Shown piece by piece: positions 11,842-24,100 of a stretch of 64,000 nt of DNA. This DNA is from Polychytrium aggregatum. Lineage: Eukaryota; Chytridiomycota; Chytridiomycetes; Polychytriales. Below the pieces are notes generated by a model that made no database searches, was not told the origin of the DNA, and was given only the letters and a program-made list of their open reading frames with translations. The stretch covers positions 124,001-188,000 of the forward strand of contig NW_026516240.1 of assembly GCF_025602895.1 (NCBI RefSeq). Direction: 5' to 3'. The translations under genes were made by a program, and so were the position numbers. The stretch's first letter is position 1; every line of letters begins with the position of its first letter.

Positions 11842-14800
11842 ATGAGTCGCAACTCAGTGGGAGCGCCCGCGCGTACTCACAAGCACAAGAAAGATGGCCT
11901 CAGGCCGTTTTTCTCAGAAAGTGCTCTCGCCCCAGCGCCTTCGGCATCGGATCCAGTCCCGGATGGATCTGCATGCTCACCGGCGCCGCTCCAAGCGCGA
12001 TCCGAACCCATCCTCTCGTCTCGCAAGCCCAGCTCATTCTTCGAGAGCGTCGACCTGGACGTAGCAAGCTCCTACCGCGAGATAATTCAAGCCGCCGAAG
12101 TTCTGGAGAGCATTGTCGCGGAGGGCTCCTTAGCTGGCATCACCATCACAAAGCGGCACTCGATGAGCCAAGGGGAGCTCTGGAGGGAGATGACCGACCA
12201 CGTCCTTAAACTTGTGTACGGCACGATGAAATGTAGGCCAGCCTCGGGCTTTGTCCTGCGAGCGAGCGCTCGCCCATGTTAACAGCGAATATTGGCGAGA
12301 GATGCCTCCATTCGATTCTGCCGAGTGGACGGGCTGCTGCCATCATCGAGAGCCGAGCCGCGTCGACACACTCGCCGACGACGGACGATTAACTTGTGCT
12401 GGCCCCTCGCTGCCGCCAGACCTGCCCTACATCGATATCATTTTGGTCAAGACACAGTTCTTGGTGTACAACAATCAGGTTTGGTCTTGTGGCGAGGTGG
12501 ATCGGAATTGCGAGCCACGATACTCACCCTTCTCGACGAATCGCGGACCGCTCCGAGATGCAAGATACGCAAGAGGTGAGCGCGATGCCGAACTGACCCA
12601 ATTGCTACCCAACTGGCACAGTTCCTCCACCACCTGTCGGTCGTCAAGGTATTTTTGTACCAACTCATGAAACACAACTTTGACTACCAAAGATTCCCCG
12701 GCATCCGCTTCGACGTGACCGATCCAACTCCTGGAGATCTCGAGCGGGTGGCAATGGTGCAGGAGCTCGACGAGTGCCTCAAGAGTCACCGCACTAAGCT
12801 CGCAGCCGCATTCGCACGCATCCGGATCGAAAAACAAGCCATCGGAAGTAGCTCGGTTGAGCAGCTCATGAATATCCTTCCCGAGGAAGTGAGGGCACGA
12901 GAGCAGATTGCAGGTAGAATGGGTCTCCTAGGCCCCAATATCGGTGCTGTCTGCTGGGCCCGGTCATAAATGCGACAGAACTGGCCGGGGCACAGACTTG
13001 CTCATCAGATTCAAACTCTTCGTGTTGCAGGGGAAATGCCAAAGATGGCCCGTATCAACACCGTCAAGACAAGCAAGCTCAAAATAACCGACGAGCTCAA
13101 GCGTCTCGGATTTCCCGTGCAACTTACAGCAAAGCATGTGCAAGGAGGATCGGAGGAGTAAGTTTCACGGCATTTGATCGAATTTGCAGCGGCGACGGAG
13201 AAGCAAAGCGTTCCCACTGCGACCCGTAATACCCGCAGAGATCACCTATGGCTGTGAATGGTGGTTTCGTGACAATCTGGATGAAGCCTGGCAAGATCGG
13301 CTTTGAACAGCGCAACGGCGCATGCGACACGCAGCTGACCCGAGGCTATCTTTGCTCCCTCAGCACACTGGCCGATGTCATTTGTCTGGACTTTGACTTT
13401 GACGACGTGCTGGTGATTCCGGCAGACTACTATGAGGCTCTAAAGCTGTCGCCGCCGGTGGTCGAAGGCCGCCTGATTTTTCAGGTTTGTACTCCGTGAT
13501 GTGTTTGAGCCTTGCTTAGCAATTGGAACGGCAGAATGTCTGACATACAGGCCGCTCCATGGATAGGACAAGGCCAGCATGTACGGACTCAGGCACCTCA
13601 AGACCCTGATATCTCCGGACGCTCAAGTTATTGATGCGCGCGCCGGATGCGGTATGCACGATGGGCATACCTGATGCGACACTGTCGATTTTAGTCCTGT
13701 CCTATCTGTATTCTCGTACAATCTGGCGAGCACTGTGTCGAGGGGGGGGGAGTATTTGGTGCTACCTGGCTTGGCCGAGCAATCACGACCCTGAGAGCCA
13801 GCTGGCAGGGATCAGCGCCACCGTGTTAGTGACGTATCCGCGCACTTGGTGCTGTGTCGTCGACCCACTCCAGGAACCAAAACCAGCCATCTTGCCGATA
13901 TCCTCGGAAGCAAAGGGAGAATCTTTGCGTTCGAGAGCCGCAAGAGCCGATATGAAACTCTGGTTTCGCGGCTCAAAACCCACGGGATCAAAAGTATGAG
14001 CGCGACCCCACCGGCCGCATGATCGCTGCGCCATGTTCTCTTGTGCTGGTGTACTAAGCATCCGTGGGACTGACTTGCCGAAACCCGTCTTTCAGATGTG
14101 GAGGCCGTGGATATGGATTTCATGAACATCGATGTCCGAGATCCACTCTATAGTCAGGTTAGTATCAAGCGAATGACAGCAAGAGTGCCAAAGCAGCCCG
14201 TCCTGTGGTGTGGCCCTTTGTGATACTGACAGATTCTCGTGGCAGGTGTCCGTTGTCGTTATCGAGCCGCCCAACTCAGGCACCAGCATCATCGACAAGC
14301 TTGGATATTTGCTCCAGGAGGAAGGTAGGCTGGAGATGGGGGCGCGAGTAAGCGATGCCAGTCCTGTACTTTGCAATGCTTTGGTAGCTGCGCCTCTCGG
14401 ACTGACGGGCAGAGCGCTCGCTCGTGTGCTGCAGAGTTCCCCTATGACCAACATACGCAGAAGGACCTGTTCTCGCTCAAGAGGCAGCAGTATAACATGA
14501 TCAAGCATGCGCTCCAGCGTAGGGATCCTCTCTTCTGTCTGTCTGCTGTGACGGCTCGCACTGCTCCATCAGCTCCAGGCACAAGTGTGCGCCATCAATC
14601 CAGCGCCGTGCCGTGCCTCGGTACTCTATTCACTTGATGCCTCCCGCGATAACCTGTAACCGTGCTGGCTTGCTGTCTCTGCTTCGGCTGCTCCAGTTCC
14701 CAGTGTCAAAACGATCCTGTACATCACAAGGTCAACGCACCAGGAAGAAAACGAGCAGGTTGTTGAGGAAATCATGGATCGCATGGGCGCCACATGGGAG

Positions 14801-15736
14801 CTGTCCTGCGTGCTACCGGAGATCATCAACGAGCGAACCGAGGAGTATGAATATGGTAGGATCAATTGATATTCGAGTGTCTGAATATGCCGCTGCTCAA
14901 ATGAGTCATTCTGGCGACTATTCTGGCGACTATTCTGGCGACTATTCTGGCGACTCGATGGGATCAGCATTCTGACAATCCGGCGGATCGATCACGGCCC
15001 CGGTGTTGGCTGAGCAGAGGAATGTCTCAAGATCTCGCCCTCGGACAGCGGCAACGGCGTCTTCATCGCGTGTATGCAGAAGGTTCCCGAGGAGACCGTC
15101 GAGAGCTCGGACGAAGAGGTGGAGGAGCTGGACGATGCCCCGGGAGCCGACACTGCTGCCGACCAGCCCAAGGTGCACCACGCCGAGGGAGTGGCCTTGC
15201 CGCGACGAAAGCGCCTCGTCAAGCTGCACTCAAAGTCATCTCAAGACACGATCGTAGTCGAGCCTGCAAAGTCAGGGAAAGCCCCGAGACTATCAAAGAC
15301 AAAGGCCTCGAGAACGACTCTTGTCCACCGCGTCGGCTCAAAAACATCGTCCCTGGAGCGCCTGTCGACTGAGAAGAGGCCGTCCAAAGTCAGCTCCAAG
15401 CTCGATAACGACGACGACGACGACGCCACACCGCCCCAGAGCAACTCGCCAGAGATGCCCGCCCAGAAGACACGCAGGCTCAGGAAAAGGGTGTCGCTCT
15501 ACGGCCAGGTGATGGACGACAACGGCGAGTACATCTTTGATCCAGCCTTTGGCATCTTTGGCTGCAGCCTGAAGCGATTCTATGCGCCACAGGCCGATGC
15601 TTTAAAGCGCATCAACAAAAACAGCGACAGTCAGCTCTATGTACGTCCGATCAAAATCAAGTGGAAGTATCCGGTAAGCAGCACCGCGAACTACGGCGCG
15701 ATCGGCAATGTGCAAACGGACATCGAGCTGTGCTGA
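11842..15736 (+). CDS. NSUN7-like RNA m5C methyltransferase relative (motif cysteines lost)
   Basis: About 13 exons. Well-supported ones: 11842-12232, 12420-12478, 13031-13157, 13874-13993, 14096-14157, 14245-14324 and a long last exon from ~15013 to the stop at 15736. The N-terminal part matches NSUN7 (MKYLPYIDI, LPEEVRARE, INTVKTS, DVLVIP). A Rossmann SAM-binding segment follows: DARAGCGTKTSHLADILG, GRIFAFESR and DMDFMNID. Motif IV, normally PPCSG or APCSG, reads PPNSG (14266-14280). Motif VI, normally TCS, reads TRS followed by EENE (14726-14748). Both catalytic-pair cysteines are therefore gone, so SAM or RNA binding may remain without normal m5C transfer. The C-terminal exon is acidic/basic and low-complexity, ending in a conserved-looking FGCSLKRFYAP block. 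The introns between 12480 and 13240 are approximate. Confidence 0.75.
14908..14955. repeat. 12-bp tandem repeat x4 in NSUN7-like intron
   Basis: Four perfect copies of ATTCTGGCGACT in the intron before the last exon. Confidence 0.95.
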
Positions 15737-16141
15737 CATCTTGTCTGCTCTCCCTTGCGCTGGGTTGCAACGTCTCTACCCAGGTTCCCAACCCGCGGCC
15801 TTGGAAGTGAAGGAAACAGGGGCTGGACACAGGGGCGGCTCCAGACTGCTGCGACCAGACGAAGGCCATCCTATAACGGTTAATCAACACATACGCTGTA
15901 TTCAGCTCGGGCTTTGCCGAATCAGAGCGCAGACACAGGAACGAAGAAAGCATATCTGCACGGAATAAAAAGTGATGAGGCCAACGAAGGCAGATTGTCG
16001 ATTGTACTAAAATGTTGCTGATCGGGTGGAGTTCAAGGGGGAACGAAGAGGATGGGGGTGGGGTGGGGAACAGCGAAGAGCAAGGCGCGATAGACTGGGC
16101 AAAGTCCCAAAGAGAATATTGGGCGATGGGCGATAGAAAGC
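15737..16141. other. Convergent 3' intergenic region
   Basis: Lies between the stop codons of two convergent genes. G-rich at 16040-16070; no gene or RNA recognised. Confidence 0.5.
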
Positions 16142-18123
16142 TTAGAGACCGACAAGACGGCGGCTGTGCTGGATAAAGTCAGCCTGGAGCTTGTCGTCCA
16201 GGATCTGTCCATCACGAGGGACGGGCTTGCGGATTTTGCAGTCGTGGAAGTACTCGCCAGTGACCTTCTCGCACTCATCCGAAAGCGCAACATGGAGGGT
16301 CGTCTGAGCACCTTCCCAAGGGGTCTTCATGAGGATCGTGCCGACGCTGAGCAGTACCTTCAAGATACCCGTATCAATGTATCGGGTGAGCTCTGTGTTC
16401 ACCTGCGGGGTTGGGCAGATGCGCCGTCAGTACTCTTTCAGCGATGGCCCATGCCGGAAGCGATGGGAGCCATATGGCATGCGCAAAGTGTCCTGCGTCA
16501 CGACTCGGGCAACGTGGAGGCTCACAGATGAGCTGAGGCGGTCCGCCAGCAAGAATATGCTCTACGTACCACACCAGGATGGACGGCGTTGACAGTGATG
16601 TTGGAGCCCTTGAGCTGCTTTGCCAAGTACTGGGCGTAGACAATGTTGGCCAGCTTGGACTGGCCGTAGACTTGCCAGGGCGAATACTCGCGCTGTATAC
16701 ATGGCAGTGATGATCGTAGCGGATTAGCAACTCTGGTTCTGTGCCCGAAGACGCTTCGCTCACCAGCCCGCTCCGTCTGCATTCTCTGATACATGCCTTT
16801 TCGTAGTTCAGATCTTCGGGGACGATGAAGCCTTGAGTGTGAGCGACAGAGCTGAGGTTGACGATGCGGGCAGCGCTGGTGCCCTCAGCACCCTTCTTGA
16901 CATAGGGCAGGAGGAGCTCGGTGAACAAGAAGTGACCTGTGGTCAAAGCGAGGCCGCAGATCCATTCACGTCAGTACTCATGGCGATCTTTCCACCAGCA
17001 GGGTGGCAATCGCGAGCAACGCAGACTCATCAACAGCAAGGATCGGTGCGCATGAAAGGGAGGCAGCAGCAGTCCGATCAAGGCGGCGCCAGGACGTTAC
17101 CCAGGTGGTTGGTGCCGATCTGCGCCTCGTTGCCATCGACGGTGAGGTTCTTCTCGGGCAGCGCCATGATACCAGCGTTGTTGATCTACAAGCGGGAACA
17201 AGTCTAGTTAGTTCCATGTGTGGCAGGTCTCTTGTCGAGGCGGGTCGCTATACCCGAGTGTGGGGGGACAGTCAGTGAGCTCCAGAGCTCGCCGGGATAT
17301 ATACCAGGATATGGATGGGTTTGCCATGCTTCTCCCAGCGCTGGGCAAAGTCGCGGACAGTCTGCAGACTGGAAAGATCGAGGGGTCTGTGACGCCGCAG
17401 CAATATCGGCAGCGATATCGGCAGCAGAGCAAGAGAGCCATCGTCAGTATGCTGGCCTCATTCACTAGCAATGCGCAGAATCTCTGTCTGGCGGAGAGCC
17501 ACCTCAGACCGACAATCATCCAGCACACATACTCGGCAAAGATGTTGGTGTTGCCGGACTGCTGCTTCAGCTTCTGGACGGCATTGTCGGTCTTTTGCGA
17601 AGGGCGGCAGGCCACATAGACACTGGCACCTTGCTTGGCCAGTTGGAGCGCCGTCTCTGATCGTTGGGACAGCCAGGCGGTAGTGTCAGCACATATCAGC
17701 ACCAACGGCCCAAGTACCGCTCCTTTCCAGCATCTGGTTCGCCTCGCCTCTTTGCCAGACGCGACTCCTTTGAGCTGGATGGGGTCCCTGTGATAGGACA
17801 GCACATGGGCGCCCAGCAGAACGGGGCAAAGTCGCCGACGACAACCTACCGTATCCGATACCGGTATTGGCGCCGGTCTGGAAATGAGAGGGGAGGGGAA
17901 GTGGTCAGTCGCAAGTGCCGGGGCTGTTCGAGCCACCACAAAAGGGGCTCGTATGCCAGGAGAAAAAACTCACAATGACGACGTTGCGGCCGCTGAGCGA
18001 CTTGGCGAGGTCGCGCTTGCTGGCCTTGCCTCCAGCAGCCCAGGAGCGGATGCCGTAGTAGGAGGCAGCGAGACCAGCCAGGCCGCCGACGACGTAGAAA
18101 GAGGCTGTTTGGGACGGGGACAT
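16142..18123 (-). CDS. Short-chain dehydrogenase/reductase, retinol-dehydrogenase type
   Basis: Start at 18123 (MSPSQTASFYVVGGLAG), giving an N-terminal hydrophobic anchor, then a lysine-rich segment and the Rossmann start NVVI joined across an intron (donor GTGAGT) to TGANTGIGY, the NAD(P)-binding glycine motif. Later exons give ALQLAKQGASVYVACR, a ...DLSSLQTVRDFA... segment, INNAGIM, RIVNLSSVAH (catalytic Ser) and YGQSKLAN (YxxxK), then NAVHPGVV. The last exon ends SRRLVGL. All catalytic residues (Asn, Ser, Tyr, Lys) are seen. It is expected to reduce or oxidise a lipophilic carbonyl/alcohol at a membrane with NADP(H). At least six introns interrupt it. Family confidence is high; the substrate is unknown. 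Confidence 0.88.
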
Positions 18124-18765
18124 GGTGGACACTTGCAGATGGCGATTTTGGATGGGAGAGACGAGGGTCTGATGCTGGGATTGCATCAAAAGCGGCTGCG
18201 GCGTTGCGCGGTGATCGCGCGACTCGAACACGTGGTCACTGCGCCATCAAACCCCGGGAAAGGATCTGCTTATCCAGTTTCCATGAGGATCGACCACCGT
18301 GCCCGACAGCGACACCATGCCCGACAGCGACAGCGGATGCCCCGTCGTCCAGATCGGCGGCCGTCAAGTGACGCAGGATCTCCGGATGGTGCTCTTGGGC
18401 ACATCGCACGAGGGTGTATATTCAGAATCCCGGAGCAAACACCGATCCTGAGCAACAGCGTGGCTGGGTTGATTTCTCAGCAAGAGCGATCGTTCGGGAC
18501 GACCCCTGTCACTCCACAACGACTAGATTTGTCGGAAGGATTGCACCACCAAAGTGCTGCATTTCATAGAGCATCCATGCCATGATGCTGTTACTTGGAG
18601 ACAGCCTGGTTTTGCAAAACACTCTCGCGGCGTGCTCGCTGTCCAGATCGATGCAGTTGTCCCGCGTCTGCGAGCCGGGTCGAGGAGCTTCGTCCCTCCA
18701 GGGGCTGGAAGGTTTGTTTTTTTCTTCCAGAGCCTATGCACATGTTCAGATGCGCCTCGACGCCG
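18124..18765. other. Intergenic with a transposase HTH-like scrap
   Basis: Upstream region of the SDR gene. On the minus strand, 18388-18411 reads VPKSTIRR, close to the VSKSTIHR helix-turn-helix of the transposase at 29258-30064 and sharing the 15-mer GGATGGTGCTCTTGG. No intact gene is visible around it. Confidence 0.4.
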
Positions 18766-20357
18766 TCAGTCGACACACTTGGTGTTGCTGGCCGCGCGGG
18801 TTGCAGTCAACTCCGGAGTGAGCCCAAACCAGCTGTCAAGAACTACCTGGGCGCTGGCCCATACGTATGCTCTGACCAAGAGAGTGGTGTCAACGACGGC
18901 GAAATCCTCGTTGAAAGTGACTCCTTCGGCCCAGTATAGCGACAGATTCTCATAGTCGAATCCGACAAGCGTCGTGATGACCCACGAGGTCAGCAGCTCG
19001 TTCATCAGATCGGTGTAGTAGAGAACAACCATGCTGAGGGCCATCGAGAGAAGCAGCGGTGTCACTGGAGAGACCGGGACGAGTCGTCCGACCACGGCCA
19101 CCAGCGCCAGAGCCGCCACCCTGGTCGAGTTCACTTGAGCAGCACTTGAGACATTGTGAACAATGAAGAGGCGGGAGCGCTAGTGAGTCGCCTTACCTTC
19201 CCAACATTTCCTCAAGAACGAAAGCAGCCAGGAGCAGTGGATCTTACCTGACTTGCGGTCGCAGGCCGCTCAGCTGACGGGCTGGGATGGGGATCGTGAG
19301 GGCACCAAAGATCAGGTAGAAGGAGAATCCAAGATAGAGTGTGACGCTTGTCGGAACCACATAGCCGCCGACCAGGACAGCCACTCGAGCCAGAGTAGAA
19401 CAGAGGTCACCAGAATGCTCAGAATGGAGCTCAGCATCACACGGAGCAATAGGAAGCCCGGGCTGCTGGACATAAATGAGGTCGCTGCGTCTGGAATATG
19501 CTGATGGCGTCGTTTGGTCGACCGCGCTCTCCGTTCGCTGGCCCGCAGCGCTCGGTGCGAATGGATAAATGCGCGCGCCGATTCGGGAACAGCACTCCAG
19601 AGATACTTACGGCAGACCCCAAAGGCCATCCCGAAATACACCGACGAGCCAACATATGCTACGATGCACACATGCAACTGGTGCCGCTTGGTCAGGAACA
19701 CGAGGAATAGCAGGATGGCGGCGGCTGAGTAATAGATGTGCAGCCTTATCAACGGAATAATGCTCGGGTATCTGGCCGCCCGATGGAAGAGGAAGGGTGA
19801 GCTTTCGGAAGGAGATGATCCGCGGGGCGATGCGCCTCGCAGATATTGGACCTTCCCTTTCGTCACAGCGCAGCGATAGAACTAGGAAACAGAGGCGGTT
19901 GGATGGACGCGTGGCATGGCCATCGCCGTCGATACCGTACATGGCTTCGGTCTGCTCGACATCTATGGCTTGTCCAAAGCACGTCAGGAGCCCAAAGACG
20001 GCCGAGAGAAACCACAGGGCGAAATCAAACTTTTGCAACTGTATGAGCTTCTCCGAGACCTCTGTAAAGCGGCAGGAGCGAGGCGAGCCCAGGTCGAGTC
20101 AGCGACCAGCAAAGTGCTCCGGCAAGCGAATCCGCCCATAGCCGATAGGCGAGATCCTCGACATCAGACATCGCGTCATGGAACGTGGGAGTACCCATTC
20201 GCAGCACGAGCGCCGATACAGATGTCCTGTCGAGTGTTAGGCGGTGCTTGTCGGGAGCGGATGCTGCTTCGGCGGAGACGAGCGCATCTGAATCGGCCGA
20301 TGAATTCGGTTGGCTGATGCTGAGAACAAACTCAGGCCCGCTGCCTTCGGATGACAT
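18766..20357 (-). CDS. Multi-pass membrane protein, unknown function
   Basis: Starts at 20357 (MSSEGSGPEF) with a hydrophilic N-terminus, then hydrophobic segments in successive exons: FDFALWFLSAVFGLLTCF, IYYSAAAILLFLVFL with VCIVAYVGSSVYFGMAFGV (ending before a GTAAGT donor), VAVLVGGYVVPTSVTLYL with FSFYLIFGALTIPIPA, LLLAAFVLEEML, and VAALALVAVVGRLV with LLLSMALSMVVLYY and LLTSWVITTLVGF. That suggests 7-9 membrane helices. I do not recognise the family; a receptor or transporter is possible. Exon borders are approximate, especially near 19380-19420 and after 18860. Confidence 0.55.
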
Positions 20358-21150
20358 GCTGTGGGTGGGTTCGTTGGGAGAGCACAGCGAACCGGGACGC
20401 GAACAGGAGCTTGCTGAATGGATGGAGCTGGACATGCGGGCAAGGCGACCAAGATGCAATGGGTTCGAGGCGAAAATGCGAATCCCCGTCACGGAGGCCG
20501 GGAGCTGCCGTAGTATACCAATCATGCGCCTCGATGGCCTCCGAGACCGATCGACAGCAACCTGGTTTCGAAGCGAGAGTCTGTCCGCGGATCCATCGAT
20601 TCGAATGCGGCGCCAGCAGCAGCAGGACATCAAGACGGTGGGCGCGACCGGGCCAGGGAAAGTTGGCTCCGGCAAGCGAGTGCAAGTCGACTGAGGCGGT
20701 GTCGCCCAGCACTGGCGACGACGGCCTGCGGCAGTGACAACCAACAGAGCGGCAAGTGAGACGTTGTGTGAGGCGGATTCCCACGACCTTGGCCAGACCG
20801 ACCATGTTCATCGGCGGCACAGAGCAGAACAACTGAACATCAACATCTGATAATATGAGGAACTGAACAACTGAACATCTGATCATCTAAGGAACTGAGC
20901 ATCTGGACATCTGGACAGCATCTGCTCTCCTCCAGATCCGCTGTCTTCCTGCCTGCGGTGTCGAGGTCAGGGCCTGGGGCAGCCACCCCCCCCGGCTCTG
21001 CGTTTGGGATACCGCGTCTGTTGGCCGCCAAGAGGGCGCCGTGGAGACCATTGCGGCTGGCTTCCCCTCACCCCCGCATCTGTCCTCAACAACGCATCTC
21101 CCGCCTTCCGCCTCATCGCCTCGACATCCGCCTCCTTCCCCTTCTTGGCC
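20358..21150. other. Divergent intergenic region with imperfect repeats
   Basis: Shared upstream region of the membrane protein (-) and SLA2 (+). 20825-20925 holds degenerate ~30-bp tandem units built on GAACTGAACATCTGATMATC. 20985-20993 is a C run. No gene is supported. Confidence 0.5.
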
Positions 21151-24100
21151 ATGTCTGACCTCTACAACGACCCGTACGCACCTCGCGGCGATGGGTACTC
21201 GTCTCGATCCCGCAACAGCCCGCCCTCCAGCAACTGGGGCCTCTCGCGCACGATGCTCACCAGCAGGGGCAACGACAAGTCCGAGGAGGAGCTGGCCACC
21301 CACATCAAGAAGGCCCTCTCTCCCGAGGAGACTGCCCCGAAGCAAAAGCACGTCCGGGCGGCGATCGTCTACACTTGGGATATCAAGAGCGTCGGCTCGG
21401 TGCTGATGGCTCTGAAGGCACACCCCATCATGGGTGATGAGGTCTTGACCTTCAAGGCCCTCATTGTCTTCCACAAGCTGGTCCGACAGGGACATCCTTC
21501 GGTAAGTCTCATTCCTGGCGGTATGGTCCGGTTCGTCTCGCAGTGGCCCTCGATCTGGATGCGTGGCAGCCGCACTTGTCGAGGAACGCTGTACTTCCAA
21601 TAACCGCCTCCCTCGATGCTGCTGCCCGCGGCGGTCTGTCGCTCCAGGTCCTGAAGCAAGCCATCCACGAGACCCAGTGGCTCAACGCCATCGCCCGCTC
21701 GGTGCCAAACCATGGAGGTACGTTTCGGCACTACGGCTCTTGCCTCTGTCTCTGGTTTGATCTGCATCGCTGCCGGCACGGCTCAGCGGCTGCTGGCTGC
21801 GACTCGCTTTGTTCTTCAGCAAACGAGCCTCCTGCTTGCCCGGCTAACCATGCGCTTCTGCATTCACATCCCGGCTTGCGCCAGGCTACGGAAACTTGAT
21901 CCAGGCCTATGTCCAATTTATTTTCGCCAAGCTGGAGTACCACAGCCTGCACCCGGATTTCAGCGGAACCTTTGATTATGAAGAATACGTCTCGCTGCGC
22001 GGCGTCGAGGATCCCAACGAAGGGTGGGTGGCTCCTTGGGCTGCTTGCTTGGGTTGCTTGGGTTGCTTGGGTTGCTTGGGTTGCTTGGGCTGCCTGAACG
22101 GCTCAAGGCGTGGTTCACATTAGAGCTGCTGCCCAACGGCGAGGTTTCACTGTGTTTTCGACGGTCTTTCTTGTTCTCAGCTGCGCTCGAGAGTGCTTTG
22201 ATCGACCTTCCCTCCATAGTTTCTAACGGACATGGCTTCTATGTCGATCGGTTGTCTCTCTCGTATCAGCTACGAGACCATCAATGACCTCATTTCGCTG
22301 CTGGACAAGATCGAGTCCTTCCAGAAGCTGCTCTTCTCGAGCTTCCGCTACAGTGGCAACAACGAATGCAAAATCTCTGCCTTGGTCCCGATCGTCGAGG
22401 AGAGCTACGGCATTTATCAGTTCTTGCTGAACATGCTCACATCGATGCATGAGAGTAAGTGTTATCAACACTCATCCCCTGCGTGTGCTTGCCCGTCGGG
22501 ACAATGCCCTTCGATGGGTTCTGGCTTCCGGTGGCGGACCCGCCCGCCAGACACTCTATCCGACACCGCCTCGTCCCTTGCCTGCAGCGCCATGCCGACC
22601 ATGGCTTCATCCACAGGCAGATCGCATATTCATTGACTTTTGTCGATATCTGTGTGCTCGTCGATACCCTAGTTATTGGCTCCGTCGAAGTTCTGGCTCC
22701 TCTCCGAGTCAAGTTCAACTCGGCCCACTACGCCCTGCAAAAGTTTTACTTTGAGTGCTCAACCCTGCGCTACTTGTCGTCCCTCATCACTATCCCAAGA
22801 CTGCCGGACGAGCCCGCGGACTTTTTGGCCAAGGGCCCTCCCACGATCCAGCCCAAGAAGCCCCAGGCAGAGCGTGTCGATCTCTACGAGGAGCAACAGG
22901 CCGCAGTAAGTCGATGATGCATGAAGTCGGTGCCGGAACTACTCTTTACCGACTGTCTCCAATCTCTGGCCACAGGCTCGCCAAGCTCTGGAGCAAAGTG
23001 CTTTGGAGCAGCAGCAAGCTTCATATGAGAACCTGCTCGCCCAGCAACGAGCCGCTCTGGAGGAGCAGCAGCAGATGGAAGCCCTCCAGCAGCAGCAACT
23101 CCAGCAGCAACTTGCTCTCCAGCGCCAGCAGGAGGAGGAGCGCCTCCACCAGCTTCGCATGCAACAGGAGCAAGCGTCCCGTCAGATGGAGGCACAGATG
23201 CTCCAACAGCAGTACGTCAATGCCATCCGAGAGCTGGAAAACACCAAGCTGCAAGCTGGTCGCGATCGCGACCTGGTTCAGCAGTACGAGCAGGTGGGCA
23301 TCGTCATCCTCCATCCTACGCTTTGATCTTGGCGACGCGCTTGCTATGTCAATTGCAGCATCGTTGCAAACTTACCGCGAATATCGCTCTTGATTCCAAC
23401 AGCGCGTGCGAGCTCTCGAAGGTCAGCTGAGCCAGCTGAACATGGGCAACCAGGAGACCAACCAGCGTCGCGACGATATGATCAAGAAGCTCCAAGGTAA
23501 ATCGCACCTGAGAGAGGTGTGAGACCTAGCATGTGCCAGAGGACTCTGCTCCCGATCAGCATGACCTGCACGCAGAAGCAGTGGCACCAGATACCAACCA
23601 GACCCGGCCAGCCTGGGATAGATTCGGCCAAGATGAGCATCTGCCCTCTGCTGGATCTAACCATCGCTTACGGGCTTGCCAGATGAGCTCAACGTCTGGA
23701 AACAAAAGTACGAGGCGATTGCCAAGCTCTACGCTCAGCTCCGCAAGGAGCACCTTGATCTCCTCAACAAGTTCAAAGAAATGAAGGAGGCCGGGGGCAA
23801 GTTTGTTGAGGAAGCGCGAAACCAGGCCAAGAGAGACATCGAGTCGGCCTCTACCGAGCTGAAGGTGGGTGGATACATGCCCACGCGACTGGAGTGGTTG
23901 CCCCGGAGGAGGCTGATAATTCGGCCGAGAAAGGCACCGAGCTGGCTGGGTTGTAGCACTCGATGCTCTTGTGGGCTTTTGCGATTCGATGTGCCTGTTC
24001 GAGCTGGCGGACTATCTTCCCGTACTCGACCAATACTGAACATGTGGTGCAACACACGCCAGGCAAAGAAGGCAGAAATGACCGATCTGCTGATCGAGCG

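Noticed and set aside
18523-18741. Minus-strand ORF with RRGTTASIW as a transposase core fragment
   Set aside because: It lies on the wrong side of the HTH scrap at 18391 for that orientation and has no catalytic acids.
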